DNA of 64,000 nt, taken from the NCBI GenBank assembly GCA_013146195.2, contig CM028378.1, positions 10,903,350 through 10,967,349 on the forward strand. Direction: 5' to 3'. Below the pieces are notes generated by a model. That model saw nothing but the letters and a program-made list of their open reading frames with translations. It was not told the origin of the DNA and ran no database searches. Shown here one piece after another: positions 44,657-56,514 of the stretch; positions within the stretch are counted from its first letter, which is position 1; the number at the start of each line of letters is the position of its first letter. A program made the position numbers and the translations under genes. The DNA is from Codonopsis lanceolata. Its lineage: Eukaryota; Streptophyta; Magnoliopsida; Asterales; Campanulaceae.

Positions 44657-45659
44657 TGTTGAATCTTGACTTAATTAAATTTGTTTAATATCATTTTACT
44701 TTTTGTCAATCGAAGAACTTATATGTTATTAATTATTATGGTCAACTTGAGATATATTCATATCAGTCAATTAGAAGCAGGTGATCTTAGTTTTAAAGTG
44801 TCAGCTTCTCTATCTTCTTTGTTTTGATAGATCTTGTGTTTGTTATCTCTTTAACAAGATCCATATAATCTTGTAAGAAGATACGTCTGAATTATAAAAT
44901 ACAATTCAAATTCAAATGTGTTCCTAATGGACTGCACATCAAGTTCTTCTATAAATACCCACATAAATCACTTGAAGAAAACATCTGAAACATTCATACT
45001 CTCAAAGCAAATCACTAACTTAAAGTACGTGCCTCAGCTTTTATAACTTTAGCTAGGCATTCTTCACTTATATTTATTTTCTAGTTATTGTTTAGATAAT
45101 CTATGAATTACTTCTTTCATATTTTTTAAGAAATCAGTTGGATTGTCTCACGTGATTGTATCTCAATCATACTCCATAAACATTGGTCTTTGTTGTACAC
45201 TAATCCATTAGATTTCACGTAGATTTTTAATAAAATTAGTGCACTTAATTCAAAAATCTAAGTTTGACCAACTTGGTAGTGGACGTAGCAGTTTTTACAG
45301 TGAACCACTTCAATTCATTTGTCTGATATTTTATCAGCTATTACAAACTGATCTAACACTTAAGAAGCCTTAATCTACTTAAGTGTCAGTCAGTTACTTA
45401 CATAAATCGTTTACTTGTCTGTTTTGATAAATTGTTCTTCAGCTCTTTTCTTTACATTCGGTGATCCATTTTCAAAAGTAATTGGCTTTGTCAGCCAGCT
45501 GACCAATCTCTTATCAGCATCAGCTTCTTTGAAACATCAGCCAACTGACACCATATCAGCTGACTAACAAAATTATATTATTCCGCGGCAATTTTTGAAG
45601 TTTTTCAAAACTACCCTTAAAAATTTTAAAAGACTATTCACCCCCCTCTAGCCTTGTCA
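44657..45659 (+). repeat. Solo LTR of a copia (Sirevirus-type) family
   Basis: Begins TGTTGAATCTTGAC, has a TATA box (TATAAATA, 44950-44957) and ends ACTATTCACCCCCCTCTAGCC-TTGTCA, closely parallel in layout to the Sirevirus LTR (same GTGGACGTAGCA block, same C-rich end). No primer site or internal region follows. A matching 5-bp target duplication was not found, so exact borders are uncertain. It also contains repeated CAGC(C/T)(A/G)ACTGAC motifs near 45490-45570. Confidence 0.65.
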
Positions 45660-45886
45660 GTTTCAGCAAAACCTGCATGCTTCACGAATAGCCTAATCAA
45701 TCATATAATCTCCTTCACCAGAGCCAAGTCATAAAATGATTTCCAACTAGATTTTTCACAACCATTAAGGCAATATAATACATTTTAGCCAAAAGGATAA
45801 TCCTATAACAATTCAAAGTTTCTTCCTATTCTAGACAACCAACTCAGGCATTCTAATACCTTCACATGGATCGATTTAGTCAGCCT
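45660..45886. other. Presumed 3' flank of the NRPD4-like gene
   Basis: No feature except AT-rich sequence. It should contain the minus-strand gene's 3' UTR; no clear poly(A) signal can be singled out. Confidence 0.35.
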
Positions 45887-46804
45887 TTATGTTGGAGTTT
45901 TGAGCTTCTCCAGTTCGCTCAGTACAATTTCCAAGGGTTCCCGCAGCTTGTTTTTCTTGCCCTGAAAGAAAATAGAATTGTAAGACAGAGGTTTGGATGA
46001 CTAAGGAAAACAGCAACAACAAAATGCTCAATCTCTTGTACATTTTCAAAGAATTGATAGATATTGGTTCATTATGGCAGTTACTTCCACATTGAGTCAT
46101 TGCAGTATCCAAAGTTTTATCATTAAACAGTCAGAACCTAGTTTGGCAATAAGAACGGTACGAGAGCAAAAACCATTTCCTAAGCCTAGCATACCTTGAA
46201 GGACGGTACGAGAGCAAAAACTTCATCAACAGATTCAGGAGCAGTGTTCGCAATCATGCACATCTACCAAGTTTACAATGTGAAGTTGTAAAATTTAAGG
46301 AACTGCACTTCCATAATTCACTAATTGAGGTTGAGATTAGTACCTCGCCATTAGCAACACTGTATTTCTTGAGAGTTCTTATTTTGAGTTAACAGATCAA
46401 CAACACATCGCTCATATATTATAGCCATAACTCGTGAGAAAGAAAAGATACATTATAGAATAATGATGAAAGAAAAATAACAATGCTCATATTAGTCTTT
46501 ACAAGGATACTCAAGTGCTCGTTTCACAGACTGGTGATTCTTATAGTGGTTGCCTCTTGTGGCATACTGCAATGCCCTGTCAAATGAACTGAAAAGAAAC
46601 AATTTGTAATTGTTAACAGCAAACTGAAATTCTATTGTGTCAGGCGCTGATAACGAGCCGTGCTTTTGAGCAACAAAATAAGGTTTCCTCACGTGGGAAT
46701 TTTAATAGTTGGATCAGTAGACAATACAATCATATGGTCTTGGATTCCTTGTAATATTCCTCCAGCTTTACAGTCTATTATGCATTTAGCATTCTCCGGA
46801 AGTT
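45887..46804 (-). CDS. NRPD4: RPB4-like subunit of RNA polymerases IV/V (partial, 5 exons)
   Basis: Subunit 4 pairs with subunit 7 to form the stalk of Pol IV and Pol V, the nuclear enzymes that drive siRNA production and RNA-directed DNA methylation. Minus-strand exons: 46693-46804, 46511-46588, 46344-46377, 46195-46263 and 45887-45961, each with AG/GT borders, phases that join without shift, and a stop at 45887-45889. They encode about 121 residues: LPENAKCIIDCKAGGILQG, TSFDRALQYATRGNHYK, ALETLKKYSVANGE, MCMIANTAPESVDEVFALVP and KLREPLEIVLSELEKLK. Order, exon phases and C-terminus match plant NRPD4/NRPE4 rather than the Pol II paralogue NRPB4. The N-terminal basic region (roughly 70 residues in relatives) is not found, so the gene is partial in this window or truncated by the duplication starting at 47109. 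The last intron contains a partial duplicate of exon sequence. Confidence 0.8.
46153..46222. repeat. Partial exon duplication in the last NRPD4 intron
   Basis: ACGGTACGAGAGCAAAAAC occurs at the end of the fourth visible exon (about 46204-46222) and again 48 bp away inside the intron (about 46156-46174). Confidence 0.8.
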
Positions 46805-47108
46805 CTGCCAATCACCATCAGTGGATAAAAAGAAACATAACTAAGAGCACCAAAAAGTAAGAAATAATAATAATAATAACAAGACGCTTACAAAATAATG
46901 ATAATAACAATAACAATGTTACTGGTTTAAACTAGATCATCAATATAGGCAAGGTTCCAGCTGAACCGAATAACCACAACACACATATCCAACTAACCTA
47001 TAGTTTTCTAAGAGAAAGAGCCTCACAAGATATGTAGTCAAAAAGGATCAGTAAAGCTATTTCAAAACTACCAACGGCAATAAGTCGTTGAATATAAAAT
47101 CTGCATTC
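46805..47108. other. Intron-like sequence upstream of NRPD4 exons
   Basis: AT-rich with (ATA)n-type tracts. No further exon of the NRPD4-like gene can be seen before the duplication boundary. Confidence 0.45.
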
Positions 47109-47419
47109 TGTTCCCTCTCCCTCTAAGAAGGACGGTTTTAGGATTTTTGGCAATGTTGATGAACTACCCATTTAGCAGCCTAAGAGCCTAAAAACAAAGT
47201 TAGCAGTAGTATTAGAAGCAGAATAATCACTCTGCTGGCATACTACACTCGTAGAAAAAGCATGCATTACATAAATTATCAACGCTATGATGGGGCATAC
47301 AAAACACTTAATAAAATGCACTTTCTTTTTTGTATTTTCTATATTTCGTGTTTTTATATCACAATACTTACTTTGCATCCCCTAACAAAACACTGGAAAC
47401 CCTAAAAAAGAATCATGTA

Positions 47420-47675
47420 CTTCCTCCGTTACTAAGAAGAAAAATGTATTTCATGTCATGTTTGACACGATACACAAATTAAAAAAAAATTATAATCGAC
47501 TGTATATAATATTTTGTATTTTTTGAGGATACCCACGTGAAAATAGTTAAAGTGATAATCAAATCAATGGTAAAATGATAAAGGTAACTACCCAAAAAGA
47601 AAACATATTAAAAAGTGAACACTTTTTTTTTAAATAGCCTAAAAAGAAAAAAATTGTTTTTAGGATAGGAGGGAG
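47420..47675. mobile_element. Stowaway-like MITE (256 bp)
   Basis: Ends CTTCCTCCGTTACTA and GGATAGGAGGGAG are flanked by TA (47418-47419 and 47676-47677). Complete here, truncated in copy 1. Confidence 0.75.
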
Positions 47676-47761
47676 TACATAATATCCTCTATCGGCCAAC
47701 ATTCTATTAAATGTATGAAAAAGTTATCATAAGATAGAAGAATACATGTTCTTAGATCTAG

Positions 47762-47770
47762 TAGATTATA
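47762..47770. other. MULE empty site
   Basis: A single TAGATTATA at the position that is duplicated and split by the MULE in copy 1. Confidence 0.9.
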
Positions 47771-48094
47771 TTTAGGGAACTTTAAAATCTAAAACAATGT
47801 GACTGCCTATCCCAAACAGGTAATTATATGCTACGACTTTTAATAACTGAGCTGATAAGCAATTAAGCATACAAAGTCGCTAATGATTATAATGTAAAGC
47901 CTTAGGCACATTTATCTACAAGAAGAGTGAGGAAAAACTACCAAGACATAAAAAATAGATAGGATTGCCTATACTCATGGATCTTATCGTCACGTTGATT
48001 TTTCAACTCTTTATATACAATCATTCTATATCAAGAACATCAACAAAAATGTAAGATGACAAGATACAATTTGGAAAATGCCTTCATCGCTTAC

Positions 48095-49385
48095 CTTGTG
48101 TAAGCTGAAATGCTATGAATAACGATCTTATCTTCTACCGCTTGTGAATAGCCATAACTTGATAGCATGGCAAGACCCTGAACGTGGACAAAGAAACACA
48201 AGCGGAAAAGTGATTACTTGTTTATTCCCACAATTGCTATTTCAAAGATTTTCGTGAATAAAGTCAACCAAGAACATAAAACTTTGTAATGTACCGCTAT
48301 AAAACAAATAAATTTATTGTTTATTGATCATTCTCTTCATTTTCTCAAAACAAGTATCATAATTTTGTTAAGAGTTACGAACAAACTTCATAGTAAGAGT
48401 TATGAACAAACTTCATAGCAACAATAGTCCACAATTAGAATAAAATGAAGCTTTTGGGACAATAAATTTATAGAAAGTGGTAATCAGTTAAAATCACCTC
48501 ATTATGCACAGGGAACAGACAAGGGAGACCCTGCAAGTGGAAATTGGCAATGAGTAAAGTTAAACATGGATATTCAAACTCTTAGCGTGAGAGACAGACA
48601 AATGCTTAAGTTAAAACTTTAAAACTGCAAGTTTCCTCTTTGGCTTAAGTTAACAATTAAAGCAAACTCTCCCGGATAACAATTTCGTTGAAAAACACCC
48701 TGCAAACTGAGTTAAAAGCTAAACAAGAGTTCTATCATATTGAGCGTTAGATCTCAAAAACATCAACATTAGTAATCTTGTGGGAAAAATCCACAAAGTG
48801 AAATCTTAGAAACTCAAACCACCAACGTAAAATAAATAAACCAGTTCATTAAATCAATCATCAATCAGAAATAAAAAAGGAAACAAACGGTTTCCAACTT
48901 GAGTTTACTGAAGAATACAATTGGGAAAGCCTATAAAGAAAAAACATAAACAGCACGAAAATCATAAATCATGATAAAGAACATAAACATGATCAGATAT
49001 CAAACATACCAGCAACCACTAGTAAATTGCACAAGAAGACTCCGATTAATGGAAGGTGGAGCACATGTATTCGACTCAGATCTCAATGGGATAAAATTGA
49101 GCCAGTAACAATCAAACAAACAACATACAGGCAAAGAAATAAACAACACAAAAATGAATATTGATGATGACACAAAGGGCAACTATGATACGGAATTTAA
49201 GTACCTCGAATTAGAGAAATAGGCACCAATCACAAGTGAGATCGGTGACACAAAGGGCAACTATGATGGTTTGCTCGGAGATGGAGCTCCAAGTCCAACC
49301 TACGGCATGGGCGGGGTAAACGAGAATGAGATTGAACAATGGGTGAGGTGAAATGGAGGCTTTATATTGACTGGCAACCCTAGTT
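48095..49385 (-). other. Unrecognised spliced-transcript-like unit, copy 2
   Basis: Parallels 7203-8725. The 83-nt segment 48095-48177 keeps its CAG acceptor and the strong donor CAAG/GTAAGC. The TATA-like motif and first-exon region near 49220-49380 are present. The 39-nt exon seen in copy 1 is shortened here to an out-of-frame form (near 48520), so copy 2 is less intact. Confidence 0.3.
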
Positions 49386-49846
49386 TCGATATATTGTGAC
49401 GTTAATCAGGTGTATGTTGTCGGGCCCAACTCGTGTGTTGTTAAAAAAAAAAAAGAATAAAGGAATAATTATGGTCGATCACTTTTCAAAAAATTTTATT
49501 TCTATTCCGGTTTTTTTTTAATTTGAAAAAGATATTTTTGTGGGAAAAAAAGACAACGATGCCCTTAATGAATCTGATGCACGTTACGGAAATAAATCGC
49601 GATGCATCAATTTAAATGAAAACAATTTTAATTACATAATCTAATTTTACATCGCATGCATTAATTTTAATTACCTAATTCAATTTTATTTACCAATTTT
49701 GTATCACTATGCAAAAATTAATTTTAATTATCTAATCCAAATTTATTTACCTAGTCCAATTTTGTATTGCGATACAAAAAATGTTAGGAAAACACACATC
49801 CAGATACCTTTTTTCCACTACACAATCAACAAATGATTTAAATTTA

Positions 49847-50423
49847 TATGTATCTTTCATGCATCCCAAATCCAAATTGATGCATCACGATTCACAAATA
49901 ATGTGTACGTTGTGATTTAAAATTGATGTATCCAGATTAAAAAAGGTGTCAGACAACCAAAAATAAATTTTTAAGCATTTCATCGAATAGTTTACATGCG
50001 TAACAACACAAAAAGATGACGAAGGTTTCGAATGGATTGCTTTGCTTTGGAGCTTTGACTTTCATGACTATGGCGTCGAATTTGGTTTGCTAGTTGGGTT
50101 TTGGATAATGTTGTCGAGTCCTTGTCGGATGTTTAGGTTAAGCATATAACTAATGTTGTAGATTCTTTGTCGGATGTCGAAGAAGAGGTGACTTCCAAGT
50201 TGTTTTTTTTCTTTCATTTGTTGCTTCTGCTAGCTAGGTTTTGGGTTTTGAGGTTGAAGATGATATATTTCACGATGCATCAATTTTGAATTACGATATG
50301 TCATTAATGAATCATGATGCATCGATTTGGATTTGCAGCGCAGCGAATTGGAATTGTTATGTATCGCTATGTTACACAATATTTGTAATAATGTAATTAT
50401 GCATCACGATGTACATCACATGT
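49847..50423. other. ATGCATCACGAT-motif interval
   Basis: Non-coding. The motif (A)TGCATC(A/G)CGAT and variants recur about ten times in both orientations. Not assigned to a known element. Confidence 0.4.
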
Positions 50424-50869
50424 AACACTCGGGAATTGTATATTTTATTGAGTGTGCATTACGATGAATTAGTATGATTAATTACGTGTAACGTGTTATA
50501 TTTAATGTGTTTATGTGTTTTATGTTGTGGACTTCGGTAATTGTCCTACAAGAGTCCATTTGAGCTCAAGATATGTTGAGCTTGATGTGTGACGTGTTTA
50601 AAGTCTATATTGGACTTTGATTGTGTTAGTTATGATTTATAACGTTGAAATAGGAAATGAAACGTTAAAGCTATAAATATATATATTTTCGTCTAGATTG
50701 ACCTGACGTGTATGGTATGTGTTTCTTTTTATATTGTTAAAGTATATTTTTATTTTGAACTTAACTAATTAATAGTGATTAGTTAATGTTTAATTTGGGT
50801 TTAGTTGGTGATCATTTGTTTGACACTTTTGACTTTTGACCCACCAATAAAATTGATACCTTAAATAGT

Positions 50870-50873
50870 TAAT

Positions 50874-50910
<37 letters not shown>

Positions 50911-50912
50911 TA
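50870..50912. repeat. (TA)n(TG)n compound microsatellite
   Basis: Runs of TA then TG. The ORF starting at 50891 begins inside this tract and is not trusted. Confidence 0.85.
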
Positions 50913-51077
50913 TTTTATTTTTAGTTGACCAATTTGCTAGTTGGACCGCATGTCATTTCTTATTGAAACAATTGATTTGGTTTCCTTCTTTAGTTTGTTT
51001 TGAATACAGTGAACAAGAAGTTTTGTTTCCCTTTGTTATTTTAACTTTGGTCGTCACACCACCTCTTTATCTTCTAA

Positions 51078-51384
51078 GTGTTTGTTTGGTGAAGCGTTTT
51101 GATCAAAACGCTGGTAAAAAACGAAGTGTTTTCTCTTTAAAAGTGATTCAATGCAGCGTTATAAAACGTAACGTTTTAAAAACGTGCAACGTTTTAAAAC
51201 GCTTCAATTTGGAGCGTTTTAAAAATATGCTGCATTTACAACTATTTTGTTTATAAAAATAGTGTTTTGAAATAGTTTTCCAAACATGTTTACAAGAAAA
51301 ATATTATGTTTAGAAAATACTGCGTTTTAAAAACATTGTGTTTAGAAAAAGCTACGTTTTCAAAACGCTGCACCAGACGAGGCC
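51078..51384 (+). mobile_element. Tourist-like MITE (307 bp)
   Basis: Terminal inverted repeats GTGTTTGTTTGGTGAAGCG and CGCTGCACCAGACGAGGCC, flanked by TAA (51075-51077 and 51385-51387), fit PIF/Harbinger. The interior consists largely of GCGTTTTAAAACG palindromes. A relative lies inverted at 2617-2830. Confidence 0.8.
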
Positions 51385-52451
51385 TAAATCGTCTATGAGC
51401 AGTAACAACTCAATTTCTTCTTCTCCCACATCTGTCCACCTTACCGTGAGTGAGTTTGAGGGATTGAGTTTTCAGGCTCGATTTGTAAATGAAAAATTAC
51501 TCGTTTTTAATTCCGACTCTGCAAGGATATTTTATGTGTTGAGGGTTACATTTACACCCGAATATTTTGTGTTTTCATTGATATTTTTCGGTAGAGGTAA
51601 GTTATTATCCCCTCCTCTTTGTATGTAATAATTACATACATGAACTGTGGGCTACTACCATATGATTTGTTTTGAATATAGAGTATAAATAATTCAGTTA
51701 CGAATTATTATTAATTTTAACTGGTTAATGTGTTAAATAGTTTTAAACCATTATTATGCCGAGTAATACGTCGGTGAGATTGTATTGGGATGAATCCTGC
51801 AAATCGCAGTGATGCCCAAAATTTATAAATATTAAACAAATGACTCAACGAAGTTGTTTTAGGGATAATAAAGTATAACGAGTAACGTGCTCGATTCCTA
51901 CGATAATAAGGAATACTTTGGTGTAGTTTATTTTATGTAAAATATTACATACCTTGGTATTTGTGTGTAAGCAAATAAATGCTTAAGTGTTTATTTATAG
52001 ACAAATAAGCATGCTTGTTACGTGTGTTGAGCTCCCCTACTTTAGGACTTGACGGTTGTGTTTATTAGCAAGTAAACATCTACTTGTGCATCGCATTGAT
52101 TCCAACTGGCATATGTGGTTGTGTCGACAATGGGACAACAATAGTCTTTACGAGAGTTAAATCTCTTAATCGCTACGGCTCGTTGCATGGGTCTTTCCCT
52201 TGTTATTGGCCGTAACAAGGATGTAGCATTGTTAGAGTAATTCGCATGACAAACAGAAGGCTAGACTCTTGGGTAAAACTCGGGGTAATGAGACTCCTGG
52301 TTAAGTCCCAAGGTCCTTAGTTCTGGATACTATTGGGTTCTAACATGGTTCAGCATGTGATCAGACATGTATCAGTGCGTGTAATGCGGTAGCAACACAG
52401 CTATGGTATTTGAGATACAAGTCGAGATGGAAAGCTCGCCTACAACTGTAT

Positions 52452-53479
52452 TGATGCGGGTAAGGCGTCCGAGATAGGTATGACACGAATGAGAAGTGTT
52501 AATCAAGGGAACATGGGCTGGATTTTGTTGGATAAGGAGGTGCCAAACAACCGAGGCATGCGTAGGAGTGGGCTGAAGGAAGTCATTCACACGGGTGGTC
52601 TTGAAAGGAAAGGTAAGATGGGCAAACAAGGGTCGGGTAGGACTTGGTGCAGCTCGTGGGAGAGGGGCGCGGAATTGGCTAGCCGTGCATGGCACACCAT
52701 GCAAGGCTTCGGCAGCTACAAGTCTTGGGGTGACCAACCTTCGTGAATCCAAGCGGCTAAGGGATTAGTTTGTTTAGGAAAGAATCTGCCTTTAGTAAGA
52801 TTAATATTTTATTTCCTTTAGCGTGGTTTCCTTATCTCATTTGAAGTCTTTTCTTTCTAGTAATTTAGGACTCTTTTATTAATTAAGGTAGGACTTTTCT
52901 TTCCTAGTTTGATAGGAGTTCTTTTTATTTTGGTAAGTAGATTAGGATGAATTCTTGTAGCCTTTATAAGGCATTTGCATCTTATTGAAATGGCAGATTT
53001 TGTGAACGCAAAGAAACTTCAAAGAACGAGTTTGTTCTTCTCTCAAACCGAATTAATCATACCAAGGTGAGTGAAGCCTAGGTTGATTTCTTCGTCGGAT
53101 TTCTTTACGTCAAGTGAGTGAAACTCGACTGGTGAGTTCGCCTACCCGTCCTTCATTTGGTGATGTATTGTGCATGTTTTCAGGGTTGTTACGGGGCTAT
53201 TTTGGACTTGTGTTTGGAACAGCCTGCTCGTGTGGTTCTGGACAGATTTTCGGCTGTTAAAAATTGGTGTTGTGAGGCGATATTCAGGGCTGTTTTAGAA
53301 GGGGTTTTGAGCAGGTTTTGTGGCGGAAGTTGAGGCAGTTTTGAGCAGGTTTGGACAGTCAAAAGGGCTGGGAATTATTGGTTAATTGGATAGTAAATTT
53401 TTGGCAGGTTTGAGTCGGGTTTAGGGCTAAATTAAGAGAGCTGAATCAGGTTGTTGGTCCAGATTTTGACACCGCATCA
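52452..53479 (+). repeat. 5' LTR of the gag-protease element
   Basis: 1,028 bp, TGATGC...GCATCA. TATA-like TTTATAAG at 52963-52970. It differs from the 3' LTR (1,027 bp) at a limited number of sites. Confidence 0.9.
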
Positions 53480-53481
53480 AG

Positions 53482-53494
53482 TGGTATCAGAGCA
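53482..53494 (+). promoter_or_regulatory. Primer-binding site (tRNA-iMet type)
   Basis: TGGTATCAGAGCA two bases after the LTR end. Confidence 0.85.
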
Positions 53495-53526
53495 CAATTA
53501 TTACGAACTCTTATTGGTAATCGATC

Positions 53527-55129
53527 ATGGCAGATGAAGCTTGCCCGAGGGGACGTACGTTGGAGGAGGCACACAACATGAGACGAGACCATGAACTCCG
53601 CGAATTAAGGCAGATGATGGGGGAGTTGATGATAGGACTGCAAGGGCTGCAAGCGAGGGCGGCATTGTTAGAGGGACCGAACGCTAAAGATGAGGAGGGG
53701 GATGCTAGGGTGCGGCCTCTCAGGAGCAAGGATGATGACGATCGGGGTTTGAAGTTAGATATTCTGAGTTTGAAGGCTCAATGGATACAGAAAAATATCT
53801 TGATTGGGTTCGAAAAGCAGAACTAGTCTTCGAGTATAAAGACTTCAGTGATCGGAAGAAGTTCAAGGTAGCTATCCTGAAACTCACAAAGTACGCCTCT
53901 GTTTGGTTCGAAAACTTGAAAACTCAGAGGAGACGCGAAGGAAAAGAGAAAATCGAATCATGGGACAAACTCAAAAAGTACTTGGACCGAAGGTTTTTAC
54001 CCGCTACATACCTATAGGATAATTTTATTATCCTTCATCAACTCAAGCAGGGCAGTTTGAATGTGAGCGAGTATATAGAAGAGTTCGAAAGATTATCTAT
54101 TATGTGTGATGTTCAAGAAAGGGTAGAACAAAGGATTGCAAGATTCATGACGGGGTTAGATTCTGAGGTGGCGAACATGGTGGAATTGCAGCCGTGATTC
54201 ACTTTCGAAGAACTTTGCAAACTGGCAATCAATTGTGAAAGGTAAATACAGAAGAAGAAGGGAGGCAAGGGGACGGCTACTAAGGGAACTGTGCGGCTCA
54301 AGACGACGCCAAGTAGCACAACCGCCAAGGAAGAAGAGGCTGCGACTAAGGAGGATAATGGGGACAAGACTGAAGGTAAGCGGCCAGTGAGAAGCAAAGA
54401 CTCGGTTAAGTGTTTCAAATGTCAAGGATATGGGCATTATTAGTCCGAGTGTACCACGAAGAGGGTTCTAACGGTATAAGAAATTCGGGCTATTGAGGAA
54501 GAACTCGAGAACAAAACGAAGTGGACTGGGAAAGAAGAAGAGGACATCTTGGATTGTGAAGAGGTACAGGATAACACCCTTGTGTTAAGCAGATCCTTGC
54601 ATGTGAAACCAAGTCAATTGGATGAAGAAACACGGGAGCAAATATTTCATGCTAATTGTCTTGTGAATAATAAGGTATGTAGACTCGTGGTTGACGGGGG
54701 GAGTCGTACGAACACAGTGGCAGCCGACCTCATTGAACAACTTAAGGTTCCCACGACGGTTCATCCACGTCCATACAAGCTTCATTAGCTTAATAACAGT
54801 TCGGAAGTAAAGGTGGATCGACAGGCAATGATCGCGTTCTCGATGGGTGGGTATGAAGATGAAATTATGTGCGACGTAGTCCCTATGGATGTTTGTCACG
54901 TACTTTTGGGTCGACCCTGGCAGTATGATAGGTGCGCGATACACGACGGAAGAGAGAATACCTACACCCTCACCAATGGAGAGAAGAAGTTCAGAATCAA
55001 GCCTTCGACATCCTACCTTAAAGGTTCAGCAACTACCTTGTCTACCAAGAGAAATTTGTCCGCAAGAAAATTGAAAGGAACGAAGGGTAGGGCTGTTGTA
55101 GCCGAAAAAAAGAAGAAGGGCAGCCCATA
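53527..55129 (+). pseudogene. Gypsy Gag-protease polyprotein, decayed
   Basis: The order is an N-terminal charged region (53527-53770), then the Retrotrans_gag domain (WVRKAELVFEYKDFSDRKKF ... KKYLDRRFLPATYL, about 53790-54200). A CCHC knuckle CFKCQGYGHY.SEC follows (about 54415-54450), then a retropepsin-like region with LVVDGGSRTNTVAADLIE (the D-S/T-G site altered to DGG) and CHVLLGRPWQYDR (about 54680-54930). A frameshift near 53800 and in-frame stops at about 54015, 54196, 54243, 54440, 54478 and 54786 break it. Several stops look like CAG, CAA or CGA turned to TAG, TAA or TGA, typical of decay by deamination of methylated C. Confidence 0.8.
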
Positions 55130-55354
55130 GGAAGCCACGGGTTGGCAGGGGTTTAGTGAAGCATTTTTGAACTATGTGTGGTCTCGTATGAATGAAGGGT
55201 TGGCTGGAAGATGATGGGCAATGGCTAGGGAAAAGGCTCAAACCATGGGGTACGAACTCGTAGGAAGCAAAAAGGAAATGGTAGACCGAACGGGTATTAA
55301 TCAGGAAGAAAGTTTTAGCAAGGAAGTGGGTCAAGGATTGGGGTCAATCCTTTT
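55130..55354 (+). other. Post-protease segment without pol domains
   Basis: A short open stretch (KKEMVDRTGINQEESFSKEV) leads to the 3' LTR. No RT, RNase H or integrase homology is seen. Unidentified, possibly a remnant of sequence replacing pol. Confidence 0.4.
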
Positions 55355-55369
55355 CAAAGAAGGAGGGTT
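55355..55369 (+). promoter_or_regulatory. Polypurine tract of the gag-protease element
   Basis: Purine-rich AAAGAAGGAGGG run just before the 3' LTR. Confidence 0.65.
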
Positions 55370-56396
55370 TGATGCGGGTTGGGCATCCGGGATAGGTATG
55401 ACACGAACGAGAAGTGTTAATCAAGGGAACATGGGCTGGATTTTGTTGGATAAGGAGCTGCCAAACAACCGAGGCATGCGTAGGAGTGGGCTGAAGGAAG
55501 TCATTCACACGGGTGGTCTTGAAAGGAAAGGTAAGATGGGCAAACAAGGGTCGGGTAGGACTTGGTGCAGCTCGTGGGAGAGGGGCGCGAAATTGCCTAG
55601 CCGTGCATGGCACACCATGCAAGGCTTCGGCAGCTACAAGTCTTGGGGTGACCAACCTTCATGAATCCAAGCGGCTAGGGGATTAGTTTGTTTAGGAAAG
55701 AATCTGCCTTTAGTAAGATTAATATTTTATTTCCTTTAGCGTGGTTTCCTTATGTCATTTGAAGTCTTTTCTTTCTAGTAATTTAGGACTCTTTTATTAA
55801 TTAAGGTAGGACTTTTCTTTCCTAGTTTGATAGGAGTTCTTTTTATTTTGGTAAGTAGATTAGGATGAATTCTTGTAGCCTTTATAAGGCATTTGCATCT
55901 TATTGAAATGGCAGATTTTGTGAACGCAAAGAAACTTCAAAGAATGAGTTCGTTCTTCTCTCAAACCAAATTAATCATACCAAGGTGAGTGAAGCCTAGG
56001 TTGATTTCTTCGTCGATTTCTTTACGTCGAGCGAGTGAAACTCGACTAGTGAGTCCGTCTACCCGTCCTTCATTTGGTGCTGTGTTGTGCGTGTTTTCAG
56101 GGCTGTTACTTGGTTGTTTTGGACTTGTGTTTGGAACAGCCTGCTCGTGTAGATCTGGACAGATTTTCGGCTGTTAAAAATTGGTGTTGCGAGGCGATAT
56201 TCAGGGCTGTTTTAGAAGGGGTTTTGAGCAGGTTTTGTGGCGGAAGTTGAGGCAGTTTTGAGCAGGTTTGGACAGTCTAAAGGGCTAGGAATTATTGGTT
56301 AATTGGCTAGCAAATTTTGGGCAGGTTTGAGTCGGGTTTGGGGCTGAATTAAGAGAGCTGAATCAGGTTGTTGGTCCAGATTTTGACACCGCATCA
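55370..56396 (+). repeat. 3' LTR of the gag-protease element
   Basis: 1,027 bp partner of 52452-53479. Confidence 0.9.
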
Positions 56397-56514
56397 TGTT
56401 TATCCTAATTATGTGTTTAATTATGTTGAGTCAATGTACATTATAACATGATCAATGTGATGTGTGCAAGTATATGTACAGCTATACTTGATTTACATAT
56501 ATGTTTATAACATG
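56397..56514. other. Host flank between two elements
   Basis: AT-rich, containing TTATAACATGATC twice; the truncation point of the downstream gypsy element lies at its right edge. Confidence 0.45.

Larger units (their letters stand above)
47109..49846. repeat. Segmental duplication, copy 2
   Basis: Direct-orientation partner of 4699-9158. It has the B3 tail remnant (about 47110-47150), a complete Stowaway MITE, the MULE-empty site, the spliced-transcript-like unit and the TGTATCGC-rich end. Several segments are deleted relative to copy 1. Confidence 0.85.
50424..52451 (+). repeat. Possible old gypsy LTR, interrupted
   Basis: The stretch starts TGTAACACTCGGGAATTG, like the start of some Ty3/gypsy (Tekay/Del-like) LTRs. 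It contains no credible gene and has the long, non-coding, TATA-containing character of such an LTR. It is interrupted by the Tourist MITE (51078-51384) and by the insertion at 52452. The far end was not found, so this is a weak call. Confidence 0.3.
52452..56396 (+). mobile_element. Gag-protease-only Ty3/gypsy element (TR-GAG type)
   Basis: LTRs 52452-53479 and 55370-56396 begin TGATGC and end GCATCA. The flanks TGTAT (52447-52451) and TGTTT (56397-56401) look like a 5-bp target duplication with one mismatch. Between them are only a primer site, a decayed gag with zinc knuckle and a protease-like region. RT, RNase H and integrase are missing, so any mobility would have depended on a related element. 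Confidence 0.85.

Noticed and set aside
50891..51256. 121-codon plus ORF
   Set aside because: Starts inside a TG microsatellite (Cys/Val repeat) and runs into the Tourist MITE; no family resemblance.
55221..55664. 147-codon ORF running from the gag-protease interior into the 3' LTR
   Set aside because: Its C-terminal half is LTR sequence and the same reading exists in the 5' LTR (52480-52746), so it is not an independent gene.
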